From Roseivirga sp. (GTDB lineage: Bacteria > Bacteroidota > Bacteroidia > Cytophagales > Cyclobacteriaceae): DNA of 64,000 nucleotides. Positions within the stretch are counted from its first letter, which is position 1. Each line of letters begins with the position of its first letter. The position numbers and the translations under genes were made by a program. The notes under the pieces are model-generated. The model made no database searches. It saw nothing but the letters and a program-made list of their open reading frames with translations, and was not told the origin of the DNA. Shown in pieces: positions 1 through 9,243 of the stretch. Location of the stretch: contig JAAWWF010000026.1 in assembly GCA_021404565.1 (NCBI GenBank), forward strand, positions 186,001-250,000, written 5' to 3'.

Positions 1-294
1 CAATCATGTATCCTCCGCGAATAAAAGAGCGGTAAAAAACGGACGGAGTCCGGTAGATCATAGTGAGTCACGGGTTCTGAGAACCCGCGACAGGCTAGGT
101 GTGAATGTTGCAATCTGAACTATTAACCACATACGTGCCATTCCCAGTCACCCCCTGGGTACTATTTAGAAACCGGAGAATTTGACGACCACGGTGCGGC
201 TGGGATCCAACATCAGCGTGACCATCGGCTGAAAATGACAGTATAGAGCACATTACCACACCGATGGTTTTGATGTTGGTCTCTTTTTCTTTTG

Positions 295-328
295 TTACTT
301 TTCTTTTGGAGACGCAAAAGAAAAGTAA
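295..328. repeat. Perfect 14-bp inverted repeat (REP-like hairpin)
   Basis: TTACTTTTCTTTTG at 295-308 and its exact complement CAAAAGAAAAGTAA at 315-328 flank a 6-base loop (GAGACG). From general experience, purine/pyrimidine-strand hairpins of this kind recur in intergenic DNA of Bacteroidota genomes, so it is probably a dispersed REP-like element. It could also act as a transcription terminator for a gene upstream of the window. Only one copy is visible here. Confidence 0.6.
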
Positions 329-473
329 GGAGAATGAACTCTTTCTTTAGCCTCTCCGCTTCGCATTCTTACCGAAAAGCAGTGGATTCAACAATCCAAA
401 GCTCGAACACAACCGCTCCTTATTTTCGAAAAACCTCCTGACTTCGACTCCTTGATTCATAAGTCATGTTTCA

Positions 474-509
474 TATTTGTAGATTTTGATTACCTTTGTT
501 CTACAAATA
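474..509 (+). promoter_or_regulatory. Candidate PadR operator and promoter upstream of padR1
   Basis: Perfect 10-bp inverted repeat: TATTTGTAGA (474-483) and TCTACAAATA (500-509), with a 16-base spacer. Inside the spacer lies TACCTTTG (491-498), which matches the Bacteroidota -7 element TAnnTTTG. Binding here would therefore cover the promoter, as expected for autorepression by a PadR protein encoded 14 bases downstream. The same half-site TATTTGTAGA recurs at 3592-3601 ahead of the second padR gene, where the other arm is degenerate. The operator role is inferred. Confidence 0.55.
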
Positions 510-522
510 CGAAACTTGATCT

Positions 523-870
523 ATGAAAGGAACGCAACTGGGAGAGTTTGAAGAGCTGGTACTACTGATCGTAGGCGTGCTCTACCCTGATGCCTATGGC
601 CTGAGCATTCGGGAAGAAATAATTAATCAAACCAAACGCAAAGTGGCCATTGGGGCGGTGCATTCTGCCCTCAGCCGATTGCAAGACAAAGGCTTTCTGG
701 AATCGAAGCTGGACGAGGCAACTCATGAGCGCGGTGGCAGACGTAAAAGGCTTTTTGCCATCACCGTATTGGGTAAACGAGCCCTGGAGAAAAATCACGA
801 ACTCCGCAACAACCTGTTTAATCAAATTCCTGAACTGGCACTAAAAGGACTCAATCTCAGTGGACTTTAA
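523..870 (+). CDS. PadR family transcriptional regulator (padR1)
   Basis: A 115-residue protein of typical short PadR size, essentially a winged-helix DNA-binding domain with a short C-terminal helix. Typical PadR features are the N-terminal GEFEELVLL helix, the VHSALSRLQDKGFL recognition-helix region (about residues 45-60) and the basic wing ERGGRRKRLF. It ends 11 bases inside the following permease gene, so the two are co-transcribed and probably translationally coupled. PadR proteins commonly repress an adjacent transporter operon and their own gene; the palindrome at 474-509 is the likely site. It is highly similar to the second PadR at 3631. The inducer is unknown. Confidence 0.9.
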   Translation: MKGTQLGEFEELVLLIVGVLYPDAYGLSIREEIINQTKRKVAIGAVHSALSRLQDKGFLESKLDEATHERGGRRKRLFAITVLGKRALEKNHELRNNLFNQIPELALKGLNLSGL

Positions 871-3508
871 GCCTACATATCAACCTCCCGGGTTACCTCG
901 CAAAATCTTAGGGCTTGTCTGTAAACCAGACTTGCTCGAAGAGATTGAGGGTGACCTATGGGAGCACTACCAAATACTCTGTGAAGAGAGACCTCAATGG
1001 AAAGCCAAACTCGGCTACTGGTTTCACACATTTCACTTCTTACGCCCTTTTGCCATAAAGGGCATCGGTCAACACTCAAACTCAATTATCATGTACAAGA
1101 GCTACTTTAAGTTCGCCATGCGCCATATGTGGCGCCAAAAAATGCATACCGGTTTCAACCTCATTGGTCTTATCCTCGCCTTTGTGGTCTGCACCTTTAT
1201 CTTCCTGCACCTCCGGTCGGAGCTGTCCTATGACAACTTTCATGACCATTCCGAAGATATCTACCGGGTAGCCTGGATGAACGAAAACCCGCAAACGCGC
1301 ACGCCACACCCCATGGCACAGGCCATGGCCACTGACTTTCCTGAAGTACAGGCTGCTGTAAGTCTCTCTCCTATTTATGGGCCGGGACTCACCAGGCAAA
1401 CCATTCAAATCACCAATGAGGAGAACAACATCGCCCTTGAAGAGCCCGATGGCTTCTTTGCAGACAGTACTTTCTTCGATGTATTTAGTTTCGAATTTCT
1501 GGAAGGAAATGCCAAAACAGCCCTGAAAGAGCCTAATGGCATTGTTATGGCCAAATCAATGGCCAATCGCTACTTCCCTGATGAGTCTCCTATTGGCAAA
1601 AGACTCTCATTCGGACCCAATACCAATATGCTGGAGGTAGTGGGTGTGGTGGAAGACGTACCGGAAAATGCTCACTTCCATTTCAATTTCATCATCTCCT
1701 ATGTCACACTCAAGTCTTTCAACTTTAACGACCCCTGGATGTCATGGGCCGATTTCGGGCACTTCAACTATATTAAAGTACAGCACGGGTCTGACGTAGC
1801 TGCACTGGATAATAAAATACCTGAATGGATACTGACTTACCTCGATTGGACCGGAGGGTCGCGAGAAAGCCTTCTGGATCGCTCGATTGGATTCGAGCTG
1901 CAACCGATCGAAAGCATTCACCTCCACTCTAACATTCGCTGGGAGCTTGAGAGCAACAGTAGCTTCACTTACCTGCTGATTTATGGCATCTCCGGTCTCT
2001 TTATCCTGCTTATTTCAATAATCAACTTTGTAAACCTGACTACTGCCCGTTCGGCAGAACGCCTGAAAGAAGTAGGAGTTAAAAAGACACTCGGAGCTTA
2101 CAAGAGTCAATTGCTTGGTCAGTTTGTATTTGAGTCATTGCTCTCCGCTTATTTGGCACTGGCCATCTCTTTCGGTCTTGTTTATCTGCTTGAACTTCCT
2201 TTTAATGAACTGGTAACAGGGCGAGTACATGCACAAGATCTCTGGCAGGCAAAAACCTTGTTGTTTCTCATCTCTGTAGCTACGGTCACCGGATTGCTGG
2301 CAGCCATCTACCCTGCTTTGTACCTCAACGCACTCAACCCCGGCCAGATTCTGAAAGGCATGAACCCGAAAAAACTGGGTGGCTCTTTCATTCGAAATGG
2401 ACTGTTAGGCATTCAGTTTATCGCGGCCATTATCATGATTAGTGGTAGTCTCATAATCAAAAATCAAATCACTTTCCTTAAAAATAAAGACCTCGGCTTT
2501 AGACAAGACAACCTCGTCATAGTCGACCTCGAAGATTTTGAGAATAAGTCCGAATTGGTAAAAGCGGCCTTCAGTCAGTTTTCCGGAGTAAGTGATGTAG
2601 CCGCTGTTTCGAATGTGCCCGGAGGGCAATTCAATCAGCATAAGATTTATCTTGAAAGCGATCAGACCAACCAGGTGGATGCCTCTGAAATGTTTATAGA
2701 TGATGACGCAGCCCGGGTTTTGGGATTAGAGCTTGCCAGTGGCAGGTTCTTAAACCAGGAGTTCGCTCAGGACTCCAGCGGACTCTCATTTCTCATCAAT
2801 GAAGAAGCGGCCCAGGCCTTTGGAGTAGAGGATCCTATAGGTGCTGTTATGTTCTGGGTTGACAATGAAAATCTGGTCAAGGGTACCATTGTAGGGGTTG
2901 TGAAAAACTTCCACTTTAAGTCACTGCATGTGCCCATTCAGCCCCTGATTATGATGATCAGCCCAAGAAATTTCAACTACATTATCACCAATGTGAACGC
3001 GCAAAACTTAACGGCAACCATACCTCAGATGCAGGCTTCGTTTACAGAGATTTATCCTGAGGATCAATTTGATTATCGATTTTTAGATACAGAGATATCC
3101 GAGCTCTATCATGAAGAGTCGAGGACGCTGAAGCTCACATCGGTGCTGACGGCTATCTCCATATTTTTGTCCATAGCCGGCTTAATAGGTATTGTCAGCA
3201 TAGCCATCAAACAACGGGTGAAGGAGATAGGCATTCGTAAAATTCTGGGAGCATCCATCAGGCAAATCCTCTGGCTGGTCAACCTGCGATACCTCATAGT
3301 ATCCGGTATAGCCATGCTGGTGGCCATTCCTGTCTCCTACATATTTATGAATCAGTGGCTTGAAAACTTTACTTATCAACAGGGAATCAACCCTATGCTC
3401 TTTGTAATCAGTGCGCTTTTACTGGCAGCTCTGATTCTTGCCACCATCAGCCTGATATCGATTAAAGCCGTAAAAAGCAGCCCGGCCGATGCACTGAGAC
3501 ACGAATAG
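860..3508 (+). CDS. Large ABC-type permease with prefix domain (FtsX/MacB-like), copy 1
   Basis: An 882-residue inner-membrane protein starting at a GTG that overlaps the end of padR1. Residues 1 to about 70 form the short cytoplasmic prefix domain seen in Bacteroidota permeases of this group (LLEEIEGDLWEHY, then W-x-W/Y-H-T/M-F/L-HFLRPFA). It is followed by the MacB/FtsX architecture: TM helix, periplasmic MacB_PCD domain with NFVNLTTARS, three TM helices, a second TM plus periplasmic domain, then the C-terminal FtsX core with the coupling-helix motif KEIGIRKILGAS. The family exports peptides, lipoproteins or drugs, or transmits mechanical force with an ATPase partner. No ATPase gene lies nearby. 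A terminator follows at 3507-3530. Confidence 0.88.
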   Translation: MDFKPTYQPPGLPRKILGLVCKPDLLEEIEGDLWEHYQILCEERPQWKAKLGYWFHTFHFLRPFAIKGIGQHSNSIIMYKSYFKFAMRHMWRQKMHTGFNLIGLILAFVVCTFIFLHLRSELSYDNFHDHSEDIYRVAWMNENPQTRTPHPMAQAMATDFPEVQAAVSLSPIYGPGLTRQTIQITNEENNIALEEPDGFFADSTFFDVFSFEFLEGNAKTALKEPNGIVMAKSMANRYFPDESPIGKRLSFGPNTNMLEVVGVVEDVPENAHFHFNFIISYVTLKSFNFNDPWMSWADFGHFNYIKVQHGSDVAALDNKIPEWILTYLDWTGGSRESLLDRSIGFELQPIESIHLHSNIRWELESNSSFTYLLIYGISGLFILLISIINFVNLTTARSAERLKEVGVKKTLGAYKSQLLGQFVFESLLSAYLALAISFGLVYLLELPFNELVTGRVHAQDLWQAKTLLFLISVATVTGLLAAIYPALYLNALNPGQILKGMNPKKLGGSFIRNGLLGIQFIAAIIMISGSLIIKNQITFLKNKDLGFRQDNLVIVDLEDFENKSELVKAAFSQFSGVSDVAAVSNVPGGQFNQHKIYLESDQTNQVDASEMFIDDDAARVLGLELASGRFLNQEFAQDSSGLSFLINEEAAQAFGVEDPIGAVMFWVDNENLVKGTIVGVVKNFHFKSLHVPIQPLIMMISPRNFNYIITNVNAQNLTATIPQMQASFTEIYPEDQFDYRFLDTEISELYHEESRTLKLTSVLTAISIFLSIAGLIGIVSIAIKQRVKEIGIRKILGASIRQILWLVNLRYLIVSGIAMLVAIPVSYIFMNQWLENFTYQQGINPMLFVISALLLAALILATISLISIKAVKSSPADALRHE

Positions 3509-3530
3509 AGGGCATTCAGGCCCTTTTTTG
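3507..3530 (+). terminator. Intrinsic terminator after permease 1
   Basis: GGGC (3510-3513), a short loop, and GCCC (3520-3523), followed by six T residues (3524-3529). The stem extends by A-T and G-T pairs on the outside. It separates the padR1-permease 1 unit from padR2. Confidence 0.6.
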
Positions 3531-3591
3531 AAAAAAGATCAGAAACCCGTGCAACGAAAGAACATCGGGGTCGTCTTTTTATCAAATTTCA

Positions 3592-3621
3592 TATTTGTAG
3601 ACTTTGATGGGTCTGTAAAAA
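3592..3621 (+). promoter_or_regulatory. Candidate PadR binding region upstream of padR2
   Basis: The half-site TATTTGTAGA (3592-3601) is identical to the left arm of the palindrome before padR1, and the surrounding bases TTTCATATTTGTAGA-TTTGAT are shared between the two loci. The second arm, TCTGTAAAAA (3612-3621), matches the expected TCTACAAATA at only 7 of 10 positions and has a 10-base rather than 16-base spacer. The two PadR proteins may therefore cross-regulate with different affinity. Confidence 0.35.
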
Positions 3622-3630
3622 ACCAACAGC

Positions 3631-3981
3631 ATGAAAGGAACACAACTAGGCGAATTTGAAGAACTGGTACTCTTAATCATTGGGGTGCTTTACCCTAATG
3701 CCTATGGTCTTAAGATTCGCATAGAAATCATGGAACAAACGGGCAGAAAGGTGGCCATTGGTGCCGTACACTCTGCCCTGAGCCGACTACAAGACAAGGG
3801 CTTTGTAAAGTCACAACTGGCCGAAGCGACTCATGAGCGGGGAGGTAGAAGAAAACGACTTTTCCAGATCACCGCCACCGGCAAACAGGCCATAGAGAAA
3901 AACCATGAACTCAGAAACTCCCTTTGGAACAAAATTCCTGACATGGCCCTGAAGGGCCTCAACTATGGCGGATCGTTCTGA
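3631..3981 (+). CDS. PadR family transcriptional regulator (padR2)
   Basis: A 116-residue paralogue of padR1; the recognition region VAIGAVHSALSRLQDKGF and the wing ERGGRRKRLF are unchanged between the two. The DNA-binding surfaces look the same, so both proteins probably recognise related operators. The gene overlaps the following permease by 17 bases and heads an operon of four tandem permeases (3965-14468). Differences cluster in the C-terminal half, which in short PadR proteins forms the dimer and ligand-binding helix. That suggests divergence in dimerisation or signal rather than in target DNA. Confidence 0.9.
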   Translation: MKGTQLGEFEELVLLIIGVLYPNAYGLKIRIEIMEQTGRKVAIGAVHSALSRLQDKGFVKSQLAEATHERGGRRKRLFQITATGKQAIEKNHELRNSLWNKIPDMALKGLNYGGSF

Positions 3982-6580
3982 CATATCGCCACCTAAGTGG
4001 GCCGACCGCTGTCTGAGCTGGTTCTGTAAGGACGAGCTGCTGGAAGAAGTCCGGGGAGATTTGCATGAGTTTTACGGCATGGAAAGGGCCAAAAAAAGTG
4101 CTTTGAAAGCCAACTGGTCTTATTGGTATCACATGCTGCATTTTCTGCGACCCTTCGCCATCAAAAAGAGAATACGAACAAGACAAACGCCCATTGCTAT
4201 GTACAGAAGTTATATCAAAACCGGCTTCAGAAACCTGAAGAGACAACAGCTGGCCTCCTTTATCAATGTTTTTGGCCTGGCCACCACCATTGCCATATCG
4301 CTCGTGGTATATGTGCTGATAGACCGACAGTTCAGCCTGGATGATTTCCATACCGATGCTGACCAGATTTTCGCAGTGCAAACCAGGATAGACTGGAATG
4401 GCACCGAAGAAACCTGGGGAAGAACCCCCCTCTTGCTTGGACCTTCCCTGGAGGCAGAAGTACCACAGGTAACCGAAATGGCACGGGTAAGCCGCAGGTC
4501 GGCCACCGTTCGTTTTGACGACAATGTATTTAATGAACGACTCACCTATGCTGACCCCGGTTATCTCAGTATTTTTAACTTTCCCCTGTCACAAGGTCAG
4601 CCAACAAGCCTGGAGAGTAAAAAGAACATCATCCTCTCTCTGGCATCATCAGAAAAATATTTCCCCCGCACCGACCCCATAGGCAAAGACCTGAAAATCA
4701 TCATAGATGGCAAGGCCTACCTTTTTACCGTTACGGGTGTGGCTCAGAAATTCCCTGAGAACGCTTCCTTTACCTTTGATTTTCTATTACCCTTCGAAAA
4801 TCTCAAAGACATGCATGGCCTTGACCTACAAGGCTGGCATGACATCAAATCCCAATCCGTATTTACCTTCATAAAGCTAGATCAATCCGGTAGCAGCCCA
4901 CAGGTTGCCAGTCAATTGAAAAGCTACAGCGATGTGGTCAACGAGATCAATACAGACTGGCCGGTAAAACAATTCGGGCTTTATCCTTTACCCTCACTGG
5001 CACGCAATGCCCAGTATGTGAGAGAAACCTATGCTTCAGGCAGCACCCCTGAGATTCTCGTCATGTTTGCCATCATCAGCTTGTTACTTTTGGCCTCAGC
5101 ATGCTTCAATTATGTAAACATTTCCGTTTCTATGGCCCAAAAGAGACTGAGCGAAATCGCCATTCGCAAAGTAGTGGGCGGGCAACGCAAGCAGCTTATC
5201 GGTCAGTTTCTTACCGAGAATTTTGTGCTCTGCTTTGTAGCGACCATCATCGGGGCATTGCTGGGCATTTACGTGCTACTCCCAGGTATCAATGTACTTT
5301 TCAGTGGTTCAGGCTATACCATCAACATATTTCAAGACCCGGCCATTCTTGGCTTCCTGGTGGTGCTCTTTATCGCCTTAAGTCTTATCTCCGGAGCTTA
5401 TCCGGCCTTCTATATTTCTTCCTTCAAACCAGTAGCCATTCTTAAAGGCAAAGAAAACCTTTCTGGCAAAAACCGACTTGGTAAGGTCTTTCTGACCGCC
5501 CAGTTTTTCCTCACCTTCATTGCCATTGTTTCGGGTTTTCTTTTCACCAGCATCAACGAATTTCAGGAAGACCAGGATTGGGGTTACCAGGCCAGCGACC
5601 TGCTGGTAGTACCCGTAGGAGATCATAGCCAGTACCAGGCATTGAAGCAGTTTGCATCGCAGTCACCCGGAATCGTGAGTTCTGCGGGTTCAGGCTCTCA
5701 AATCGGTATCTCTTCCGGGCAAACGGCTATCAGAATTCTGGATGACAAATTCACAGTCAGATCTTTCAATGTCGGGCCAGCCTACTTTGGTGTTATGGAT
5801 ATTGACATTACCAAAGGGCGGGGATTCGAAATGGGACTCGCATCTGACGAAGTTAATAACCTGGTCGTAAATCAGGCCTTCATTGAGCAAATCAGCAATG
5901 GAGAAGCGCCCTTTGATCAGCTTATCAATATTGACGGGGAATCTTACAAAATTGTGGGAGTGACTGAAAACTTCCATTTTGACGATTTCTTCAGCCCCAT
6001 TACACCGGCCATCTTTCGCCTCGTACCGGAAGCACGTTTCAATTATATCAGTCTGAAGACTGTACCTGGAGGTCTTAATGACACCGAAGCCCTGGTAAAA
6101 GCCGAATGGACTGATCAATTTCCCGATTCACCTTATGCCGGTTTCTTTCAGGAAGAAGTATTCGACAACTTCTTTGCTTCTACCGGCTCTCTGAAGTCAG
6201 TCATGAATTTCGTAGCCATGGTTGCCATTATCCTTTCTGCCATGGGCCTTTTCGGCCTGGTTTCGCTTTTCATTATCAAAAAACTGAAGGAATACAGCAT
6301 CCGAAAAGTGCTGGGCGCTCATGGCGGGCATATCATAGGCCTGGTATCGAAGCAATTCATCGTATTGATGAGCATTGCCTTGATCATTGCTGCCCCATTC
6401 AGCTATTACGGATTTGAATTGCTTTTCGAGCAGATGTTCCCCGGTTCTATAGATACCGTAAGCGCAGGCCCTTTTCTGATCACCACAGCAATTCTGCTTG
6501 CGGTAATCTTCCTCACCATCTCTTCACATATACTTCAGCTCCTGAGAATGAACCCGGTGAAAAACCTAAGGCTTGAATAA
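3965..6580 (+). CDS. Large ABC-type permease with prefix domain, copy 2
   Basis: An 871-residue permease with the same layout as copy 1: cytoplasmic prefix (CKDELLEEVRGDLHEFYGME), two MacB_PCD periplasmic domains and two FtsX cores. The conserved coupling motifs are SEIAIRKVVGGQ near the middle and KEYSIRKVLGAHG near the C-terminus. Its ATG lies 17 bases inside padR2, and its TAA shares one base with the next gene's ATG (TAATG), so translation is coupled. Bases 4043-4159, encoding part of the prefix, are almost identical to 6661-6777 of the next gene, although the permease parts have diverged. Substrate and ATPase partner are unknown. Confidence 0.87.
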   Translation: MADRSDISPPKWADRCLSWFCKDELLEEVRGDLHEFYGMERAKKSALKANWSYWYHMLHFLRPFAIKKRIRTRQTPIAMYRSYIKTGFRNLKRQQLASFINVFGLATTIAISLVVYVLIDRQFSLDDFHTDADQIFAVQTRIDWNGTEETWGRTPLLLGPSLEAEVPQVTEMARVSRRSATVRFDDNVFNERLTYADPGYLSIFNFPLSQGQPTSLESKKNIILSLASSEKYFPRTDPIGKDLKIIIDGKAYLFTVTGVAQKFPENASFTFDFLLPFENLKDMHGLDLQGWHDIKSQSVFTFIKLDQSGSSPQVASQLKSYSDVVNEINTDWPVKQFGLYPLPSLARNAQYVRETYASGSTPEILVMFAIISLLLLASACFNYVNISVSMAQKRLSEIAIRKVVGGQRKQLIGQFLTENFVLCFVATIIGALLGIYVLLPGINVLFSGSGYTINIFQDPAILGFLVVLFIALSLISGAYPAFYISSFKPVAILKGKENLSGKNRLGKVFLTAQFFLTFIAIVSGFLFTSINEFQEDQDWGYQASDLLVVPVGDHSQYQALKQFASQSPGIVSSAGSGSQIGISSGQTAIRILDDKFTVRSFNVGPAYFGVMDIDITKGRGFEMGLASDEVNNLVVNQAFIEQISNGEAPFDQLINIDGESYKIVGVTENFHFDDFFSPITPAIFRLVPEARFNYISLKTVPGGLNDTEALVKAEWTDQFPDSPYAGFFQEEVFDNFFASTGSLKSVMNFVAMVAIILSAMGLFGLVSLFIIKKLKEYSIRKVLGAHGGHIIGLVSKQFIVLMSIALIIAAPFSYYGFELLFEQMFPGSIDTVSAGPFLITTAILLAVIFLTISSHILQLLRMNPVKNLRLE

Positions 6581-9243
6581 TGGGAAGAGCTTCTGACCCA
6601 TACCGTCCACCTGCACTGGCAGATAAAATCCTTAACTGGCTCTGCCGGGATGAGCTCATCGAAGAAATCCGGGGAGACCTGCATGAGTTTTACGGCATGG
6701 AAAGGGCCGAAAAAAGCGCTTTAAAAGCCAACTGGTCTTATTGGTATCATATGCTGCACTTTCTGCGACCCTTTGCCCTGAAGAAACTGCTCTCCTCAAA
6801 CAATCATAACTCAAACAACATCGCTATGTATAAGAATTACTTTTTAATCGCCCTGCGCAACTTCCGCAAAGACAAACTCTACTCCTTCCTGAACCTAAGC
6901 GGGCTCACCATAGGAATTGCCAGCTGCCTCATGATTTTCCTCTATGTCAGAGATGAATACTCTTTTGACAAGCATCATGAAGGTTACGATCAGATTTATC
7001 GGGTGGTAACAGACTTAAAGCTGGGTGATCGTGAGTTTCACAGACCACTGGCCCCGGTAGTACTGGCAGAGCACCTGACCGAAACTGTACCCGAGGTAGA
7101 AGAAGCTGCCCGAATTATGGTGGGCCAGTTTAACAGCGTAGTGGACCTGGGCGAAAAGCAAATGCAGATCAAAAATGCAACTTATGCTACCAGCGAAGTA
7201 CTTTCGGTTTTCACCATTCCATTCATAGCAGGCGACCCTAAAGGAGCCCTGGATGATCCGAAAACAGTGGTAATGTCTGAATCCATGGCCGCACATCTCT
7301 TTCCGGGCGAGGACGCTCTTGGCAAAATCGTCACATTCAATTCAGACGACTTTATAGTAAAGGGCATTTACAAAGATATGGTTGAGAATGGTCACTTCAA
7401 GTTTGATTTTATCATGTCCTACCGCTACCAGACTTCCCGGTTTCAAATGGGCTGGATGAATATCAACACCTATACTTATCTGAAGCTGGCAAAAGATGCA
7501 GCACCGGAAACAGTGGAAGCAAAACTCACTGAGGCCCTGAAAACCTACATCGCCCCCCTTACCCAAAGCACCTTCAATGTGCCTGGCGATGAGATCAACG
7601 CCAATGGCAACCATGCCCGTTTCTACCTACAGGCATTGGCCGATATTCACCTTAAATCAAACCTGGACAGGGAAATAAGTGTGAACGGCAGCCTAGAAAA
7701 TGTGAGAACCATCTCTTTGATCGGCATCATCATACTCTTTATAGCAGGTATCAACTTCGTAAACCTCAGCACTGCCCGTGCCGCCATTCGGGGCAAAGAG
7801 GTGGGTGTCAGAAAAGTGTTGGGCTCAAAGCGCAAGCAGCTTATCACCCAGTTTCTGTTTGAATCTACTCTTTACAGTATCGGGGCATTTTTGCTGGCCA
7901 TTGGTGTAGTGGTACTGATGCTTCCTTACTTCAACCAGATCATTGGAAGAGAACTCACTTTTTCACTGGGGGGTACCCCTCCGTTGTGGCTGATCATGAC
8001 GGTATCCGCCATCCTTTTAGGTTTAGGTGCGGGTAGTTACCCGGCATTCGTACTGTCATCATTCAATCCCGGCAAAACCCTCAAGGGTCAGACCCAATTC
8101 AAGACGGGCAAAAGCTGGCTCAGAAGCTCCCTGGTAGTACTGCAGTTTTCTATATCCACTACGCTCATTGTGGTAACACTTGTGGTTAACAATCAGCTCA
8201 GCTATGTAATGGACAAATCTCTGGGTTTTGATAAAGACAACCTCATCACCCTGGATATCATGGACCTTAATCGCTATGATCGCAATGAGGAAGTTCTAAA
8301 GAATGAGCTTGAATCCAAGCCCAATATCGAAAGCTATAGCCGCTCAGGTTTTGTGCCGGTAAGCGGAAGCAGAAGAGAGTTCTTCCTGGAAAAGCTGGGA
8401 GAGGGGGCCGCCAAAGAATCTATCAGTGTACAAAGCTGGCCTGTAAACGAAACCTATATACCTACCCAGGGTATGACCATCAAAGCAGGACGCAACTTCT
8501 CGAAAGAGTTTGCCTCTGATACCACGGGGCTTATTCTGAACGAAACGGCTGCTAAAAACCTCCAACTGGCAGACCCTATAGGAGCCAACCTGTCTCTGAA
8601 AGCGGGTGGTGAGTCGTACGCTATGAGAGTAATTGGAATCGTAGAAGATTTTCACTTCGCGTCTATGAAGGAAAGCATCAAGCCTTTGATCTTCTATAAG
8701 GGCCGTGACCCATGGTCCATCTCTGTCAGGTTCAGCGGAAGCCCACAGGAGGCTCTTTCTACCTTGAAAACCATTTGGGAAAACAACTCCGGAGGACAGC
8801 CCTTTGTAGCCGACCTCGTAAGCCAGCAGTACACCAATCAATACCAAAAAGAAGACCAGATGAAAGGCCTGGTCAATGCTTTCTCGGTGTTGGCCATCTC
8901 TGTGGCCATTCTTGGGCTGGTAGGCCTGGCCACTTTTATGACGGAGCAGAGAAGAAAAGAGATGGGCATCAGAAAGGTATTGGGAGCCAAGCCTTCGCAG
9001 CTTTTTGCCGGCCTGCTCAGAAACTTTACCGTTCCTATTGCGATCTCCTGCATACTGGCCATTCCTGTATCTTACTTAGCTGCCAATAGCTGGCTGAGCG
9101 AGTATGTCTATCGCATCAGCCTGAGTCCGCTTTTCTTCATTGGTGCCAGTCTGCTGATGATTCTGCTGGCCTGGCTTACCGTGAGCTTCCAGTCTTTGAA
9201 AGTAGCCCGAAGCAATCCAACCGAAAACCTTCGATATGAGTAA
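6580..9243 (+). CDS. Large ABC-type permease with prefix domain, copy 3
   Basis: An 887-residue member of the same paralogous set. The prefix (CRDELIEEIRGDLHEFYGME) is followed by TM1 (IALRNFRKDKLYSFLNLSGL), a periplasmic MacB_PCD domain, the first FtsX core with GKEVGVRKVLGSKRKQL, a second periplasmic domain, and the final core with RKEMGIRKVLGAKPSQL. The start ATG overlaps the preceding stop codon by one base. The stop lies inside the next gene, an 8-base overlap. It lies in the middle of the padR2 operon. See copy 2 for the nearly identical prefix segment. Confidence 0.87.
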   Translation: MGRASDPYRPPALADKILNWLCRDELIEEIRGDLHEFYGMERAEKSALKANWSYWYHMLHFLRPFALKKLLSSNNHNSNNIAMYKNYFLIALRNFRKDKLYSFLNLSGLTIGIASCLMIFLYVRDEYSFDKHHEGYDQIYRVVTDLKLGDREFHRPLAPVVLAEHLTETVPEVEEAARIMVGQFNSVVDLGEKQMQIKNATYATSEVLSVFTIPFIAGDPKGALDDPKTVVMSESMAAHLFPGEDALGKIVTFNSDDFIVKGIYKDMVENGHFKFDFIMSYRYQTSRFQMGWMNINTYTYLKLAKDAAPETVEAKLTEALKTYIAPLTQSTFNVPGDEINANGNHARFYLQALADIHLKSNLDREISVNGSLENVRTISLIGIIILFIAGINFVNLSTARAAIRGKEVGVRKVLGSKRKQLITQFLFESTLYSIGAFLLAIGVVVLMLPYFNQIIGRELTFSLGGTPPLWLIMTVSAILLGLGAGSYPAFVLSSFNPGKTLKGQTQFKTGKSWLRSSLVVLQFSISTTLIVVTLVVNNQLSYVMDKSLGFDKDNLITLDIMDLNRYDRNEEVLKNELESKPNIESYSRSGFVPVSGSRREFFLEKLGEGAAKESISVQSWPVNETYIPTQGMTIKAGRNFSKEFASDTTGLILNETAAKNLQLADPIGANLSLKAGGESYAMRVIGIVEDFHFASMKESIKPLIFYKGRDPWSISVRFSGSPQEALSTLKTIWENNSGGQPFVADLVSQQYTNQYQKEDQMKGLVNAFSVLAISVAILGLVGLATFMTEQRRKEMGIRKVLGAKPSQLFAGLLRNFTVPIAISCILAIPVSYLAANSWLSEYVYRISLSPLFFIGASLLMILLAWLTVSFQSLKVARSNPTENLRYE

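Larger units (their letters stand above)
1..522. other. Gene-free 5' stretch with hairpins, possible decayed structured RNA
   Basis: No coding frame is supported here. A perfect 7-bp hairpin lies at 71-87 (CGGGTTC, loop TGA, GAACCCG), preceded by GGACGGAGTCC at 40-50, which can also fold. A second, 14-bp hairpin lies at 295-328 and is listed separately. The segment at about 40-65 faintly resembles the part of bacterial group II introns just before the intron-encoded protein (ACGGAGTCCG followed by a GTAG-like tract). No domain V and no reverse transcriptase are visible, so I do not call an intron. The last 50 bases hold the padR promoter and a candidate operator. Confidence 0.5.
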
